A stretch of DNA of 64,000 nucleotides from an uncultured Bacillota bacterium (lineage in GTDB: Bacteria > Bacillota > Clostridia > Lachnospirales > CAG-274). This document shows, piece after piece, positions 61,697 to 64,000 of this stretch. The stretch spans positions 1 through 64,000 of the forward strand of contig CATZZP010000001.1 in the NCBI GenBank assembly GCA_958426775.1. Reading direction: 5' to 3'. The translations under genes and the position numbers were made by a program. The first letter of the stretch is position 1; each line of letters begins with the position of its first letter. The notes beneath the pieces are model-generated. The model saw only the letters and a program-made list of their open reading frames with translations. It did no database searches and was not told where the DNA came from.

Positions 61697-61846
61697 TTGA
61701 GAACAAGAATTACATTGGCATGTACTGATTGTAAGCAGAGAAATTACGATACCATGAAGGACAAGAAGGTACATCCTGAAAGAATGGAAACCAAAAAGTA
61801 CTGCAAATTCTGCGGTAAGCACACATTACACAGAGAAACAAAGTAA
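61697..61846 (+). CDS. rpmG: 50S ribosomal protein L33
   Basis: This 49-residue protein starts at a TTG (61697), 6 bases after GAGGTG, and begins RTRITLACTDCKQRNYDT. Two CxxC pairs (CTDC and CKFC) mark the zinc-binding C+ form of L33. The gene order rpmG-secE-nusG-rplK-rplA is conserved across Firmicutes. Confidence 0.93.
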   Translation: MRTRITLACTDCKQRNYDTMKDKKVHPERMETKKYCKFCGKHTLHRETK

Positions 61847-61875
61847 TTCTCAACACCTTTTGAGAAAGGGGCGTA

Positions 61876-62148
61876 ATGAAATTGGAAGAAAACAAAAACA
61901 CTATTGCTTCAGAGCCTGAAAAGAAAAAGGACAACAAAAAGGCGGAAGACAAAAAGAAATTTTCGTTAAGCGACTGGTTTGCTGCACACAAGGCTGAGTA
62001 TAAAAAGATTACATGGCCTACAAAGCAGGAGGTTGCCAAGGAAACTGTTATAGTGCTTGTAATGTGCTTTGTATTAGGTGCAATTATATTTGGTCTTGAT
62101 ACAGGCATTAACTACGGTTACGATGCACTTATAGGGTTAGTCGGTTAA
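61876..62148 (+). CDS. secE: Preprotein translocase subunit SecE
   Basis: This 90-residue protein has a long, Lys-rich N-terminal extension. The SecE core follows, with EYKKITWPTKQEVAKETVIV and one membrane helix (VIVLVMCFVLGAIIFGLD). It is part of the SecYEG channel. GAAAGGGG precedes the ATG. Confidence 0.95.
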   Translation: MKLEENKNTIASEPEKKKDNKKAEDKKKFSLSDWFAAHKAEYKKITWPTKQEVAKETVIVLVMCFVLGAIIFGLDTGINYGYDALIGLVG

Positions 62149-62174
62149 TTCTTTTTGTAAATGAGGTCGATTGT

Positions 62175-62705
62175 ATGTCTGAACAGGAAAATCAAGTGAG
62201 ATGGTATGTTGTACATACCTACTCAGGTTATGAAAACAAGGTAAAGGCCGACATTGAAAAGCTTGTTGCAAACCGTGGTATGCAGGACGTAATTCAAGAG
62301 GTAGCAGTACCTGTTGAGGATGAGGTTGAGTACAAGAACGGTCAGAAAAAGGTTGTACAGAGAAAGGTTTTTCCCGGCTATGTACTGCTTAAAATGATTA
62401 TGAATGACGATACCTGGTATGTTGTGCGTAACACAAGAGGTGTTACAAGCTTTGTAGGTCCCGGTTCAAAGCCTGTTCCTCTCACTGATGAAGAGGTTAT
62501 GGCTATGGGCATTGAAACTATTTCCGTTGCCGATCTGGATATAGAAGAGGGTGACAGCGTACTTGTTACAAGCGGTCCTTTTGCTGATTCTGTCGGCGTT
62601 GTAAAGGAAATTAACATGAATAAGAAAACAGTTACTGTTATGTTATCCATGTTTGGGCGTGAAACCCCGATGGAGCTTGGTTTTAACCAGGTTAAAGGTA
62701 TGTAA
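62175..62705 (+). CDS. nusG: Transcription termination/antitermination protein NusG
   Basis: This 176-residue elongation factor has the NGN domain (RWYVVHTYSGYENKVKADIE; FPGYVLLKMIMNDDTWYVVRNTRGVTSFVG) and the KOW domain (EEGDSVLVTSGPFADSVGVVKEI). It binds RNA polymerase and links it to ribosomes or pausing. It sits in the usual position after secE. Confidence 0.96.
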   Translation: MSEQENQVRWYVVHTYSGYENKVKADIEKLVANRGMQDVIQEVAVPVEDEVEYKNGQKKVVQRKVFPGYVLLKMIMNDDTWYVVRNTRGVTSFVGPGSKPVPLTDEEVMAMGIETISVADLDIEEGDSVLVTSGPFADSVGVVKEINMNKKTVTVMLSMFGRETPMELGFNQVKGM

Positions 62706-62772
62706 GCTTTGGCTTACAAAAATAGTACATTATGTACTTTGTGAACTGATATGATGGAAAGCTTAGCTTTCC

Positions 62773-62801
62773 GTGGGAGGGAAAATCCCGCTAATTACCA
62801 C
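62773..62801 (+). promoter_or_regulatory. Conserved leader element before rplK (putative L1-binding site, copy 1)
   Basis: GTGGGAGGGA, then TCCCG and ATTACCAC. The outer GTGG/CCAC and inner GGGA/TCCC can pair, leaving an asymmetric loop. A near-copy precedes rplA. Ribosomal protein L1 is known to repress the L11 operon by binding such leaders. Confidence 0.55.
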
Positions 62802-62823
62802 ATTATAGGAGGTGCCTTTTAAA

Positions 62824-63249
62824 ATGGCAAAGAAAGTACAAGGTTATATTAAGTTACAGATTGCTGCAGGTAAGGCTACACCTGCACCACCTGTTGGTCC
62901 TGCTTTAGGTCAGCATGGTGTAAACATTATGGGCTTCTGTAAGGAGTTCAACGAAAGAACTGCTAAGGATGCAGGTCTTATTATCCCTGTTGTAATCACT
63001 GTATATCAGGATAAGAGTTTTACATTTATCACTAAGACTCCTCCTGCTGCTGTTCTTCTTAAGAAGGCTTGCAAGATTGAGTCAGGTTCAGGTACACCTA
63101 ACAAGACTAAGGTTGCTAAGATTTCAAAGGCTGACGTTGCTAAGATTGCTGAGCAGAAGATGCCTGACCTTAACGCTGCTTCTCTTGATGCTGCTATCAG
63201 TATGATCAGCGGCACAGCAAGAAGTATGGGTATTGTTGTTGAGGACTAA
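62824..63249 (+). CDS. rplK: 50S ribosomal protein L11
   Basis: This 141-residue protein starts at the ATG at 62824, 8 bases after AGGAGGTG. It begins AKKVQGYIKLQIAAGKATPA and includes PPVGPALGQHGVNIMGFCKE, the L7/L12-stalk base and thiostrepton-site protein. It is followed by rplA as usual. Confidence 0.97.
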   Translation: MAKKVQGYIKLQIAAGKATPAPPVGPALGQHGVNIMGFCKEFNERTAKDAGLIIPVVITVYQDKSFTFITKTPPAAVLLKKACKIESGSGTPNKTKVAKISKADVAKIAEQKMPDLNAASLDAAISMISGTARSMGIVVED

Positions 63250-63286
63250 TTTTAACTGTTATTGCTTAAATCTTTTAAGCTATTAA

Positions 63287-63317
63287 GTGGGAGGGACAAT
63301 TCTCCCGATATTACCAC
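63287..63317 (+). promoter_or_regulatory. Conserved leader element before rplA (putative L1-binding site, copy 2)
   Basis: GTGGGAGGGA, then TCTCCCG and ATTACCAC repeats the element found before rplK, with the same outer and inner pairing and the same position just before the ribosome site. Confidence 0.55.
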
Positions 63318-63333
63318 ATAAGGAGGAACTATT

Positions 63334-64000
63334 TTGAAAAGAGGAAAGAAATATCTCGAAAAGGCTAAGCTCGTAGACAGAGCTACATTATACGATATGG
63401 ATGCTGCTTGTGCATTAATTCCACAGGTTGCTTCCGCTAAGTTTGACGAAACAGTTGAGGCTCATATCCGCCTCGGTGTTGACAGCCGTCATGCAGACCA
63501 GCAGGTTAGAGGTGCTGTTGTCCTGCCTCATGGTACAGGTAAGACTGTACGTGTACTTGTTATCGCTAAGGGCGATAAGGCTGATGAGGCTGTTAAAGCA
63601 GGTGCTGATTACGTTGGTGCAGAGGATATGATTGCAAAAATCCAGGGTGAAAACTGGTTTGATTTTGACGTTGTAGTAGCTACACCTGATATGATGGGTC
63701 TTGTAGGTCGTATCGGTCGTGTACTGGGTCCTAAGGGTCTTATGCCAAACCCTAAGGCAGGTACTGTTACTATGAATGTTACACAGGCTATTGAGGACAT
63801 TAAGGCAGGTAAGATTGAGTACCGTCTTGACAAGACAAACATTATCCATGTTCCAATCGGTAAGGTTTCCTTCGGTCCTGAAAAGCTTCAAGAAAACTTC
63901 CAGACTCTTATGAGCGCTATTGTTAAGGCTAAGCCTTCAGCTGCTAAGGGTACCTATCTTAAGAGTGTTGTTCTTACAACAACTATGGGTCCAAGCGTTA
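63334..64000 (+). CDS. rplA: 50S ribosomal protein L1 (partial, runs off the window)
   Basis: At least 222 residues are present, from a TTG start at 63334, 7 bases after AAGGAGG. It begins KRGKKYLEKAKLVDRATLY and includes the L1 signature region MGLVGRIGRVLGPKGLMPNP. The end lies beyond the window; only a few residues should be missing. L1 is also the likely autoregulator of this operon. Confidence 0.96.
   Translation, partial: MKRGKKYLEKAKLVDRATLYDMDAACALIPQVASAKFDETVEAHIRLGVDSRHADQQVRGAVVLPHGTGKTVRVLVIAKGDKADEAVKAGADYVGAEDMIAKIQGENWFDFDVVVATPDMMGLVGRIGRVLGPKGLMPNPKAGTVTMNVTQAIEDIKAGKIEYRLDKTNIIHVPIGKVSFGPEKLQENFQTLMSAIVKAKPSAAKGTYLKSVVLTTTMGPSV

Overview
The window looks like a contiguous piece of a low-GC, anaerobic Clostridia chromosome, most likely from the Oscillospirales/Ruminococcus side. 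This rests on gene families and layout, not on a marker-gene tree: MarR, WYL and DUF1292 proteins, scpAB-dac-rluB and miaB-ylbF-mutS-mutL blocks, a PerR-type flavodiiron protein, a dockerin-tagged leucine-rich-repeat protein, strong AAGGAGG ribosome sites and several TTG starts. No tRNA, rRNA, CRISPR array, insertion sequence or prophage was found.

Layout. 1-4.2 kb: MarR regulator and a heterodimeric ABC exporter sharing one operator sequence. 4.3-13.2 kb: miaB, a YlbF-family gene with a cysteine tail, mutS, mutL, nrdG, a degenerate site-2 protease, scpA and scpB. 13.2-21.4 kb: D,D-carboxypeptidase, rluB, flavodiiron protein (with a PerR-like box), phosphofructokinase, a degenerate exopolyphosphatase-HD protein and ppk1. 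21.5-24 kb: enolase, divergent from a WYL regulator. 24-30.2 kb, minus strand: an operon-like run of ttcA, a tyrosine recombinase, a small membrane protein, an 80-residue protein and a very large unknown protein with an abnormal start codon and a frameshift. 30.4-36.7 kb, minus strand: proS, then a copper-amine-oxidase-N-domain (stalk) protein, a homocysteine methyltransferase/MTHFR fusion, mrp and arsC. 36.9-44.8 kb: a surface O-acyltransferase pair, a ketopantoate-reductase-like gene, and four tandem secreted stalk-domain paralogues, the first of them frameshifted. 44.8-46 kb: rimM-trmD. 46-47.5 kb: a dockerin remnant and an LRR-dockerin gene. 47.6-55.4 kb: pyrB-pyrC-pyrF-carA-carB behind a leader-peptide attenuator. 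55.4-56.7 kb: an unknown protein. 56.8-59.8 kb, minus strand: a GGDEF/EAL protein, and upstream of it a c-di-GMP-I riboswitch that appears to gate a separate non-coding RNA made of four repeated hairpins. 59.9-61.4 kb: a small membrane protein with a LexA box, an RpiB-family isomerase and a DUF1292 protein. 61.5-64 kb: rpmG-secE-nusG-rplK-rplA (rplA runs off the end).

The most interesting regions are: (i) the riboswitch-gated hairpin array at 59.28-59.79 kb; (ii) the pyrBI-like UTP-sensing leader at 47.6-47.8 kb; (iii) the giant gene at 24.0-27.6 kb, with an apparent AUA start and a perfectly phased G GGA AAA slippery heptamer at the frame change; (iv) the SOS-box small membrane protein at 59.9-60.2 kb; (v) the inactivated site-2 protease beside scpAB. 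All calls were made by reading the sequence by eye; no database search or folding program was run.
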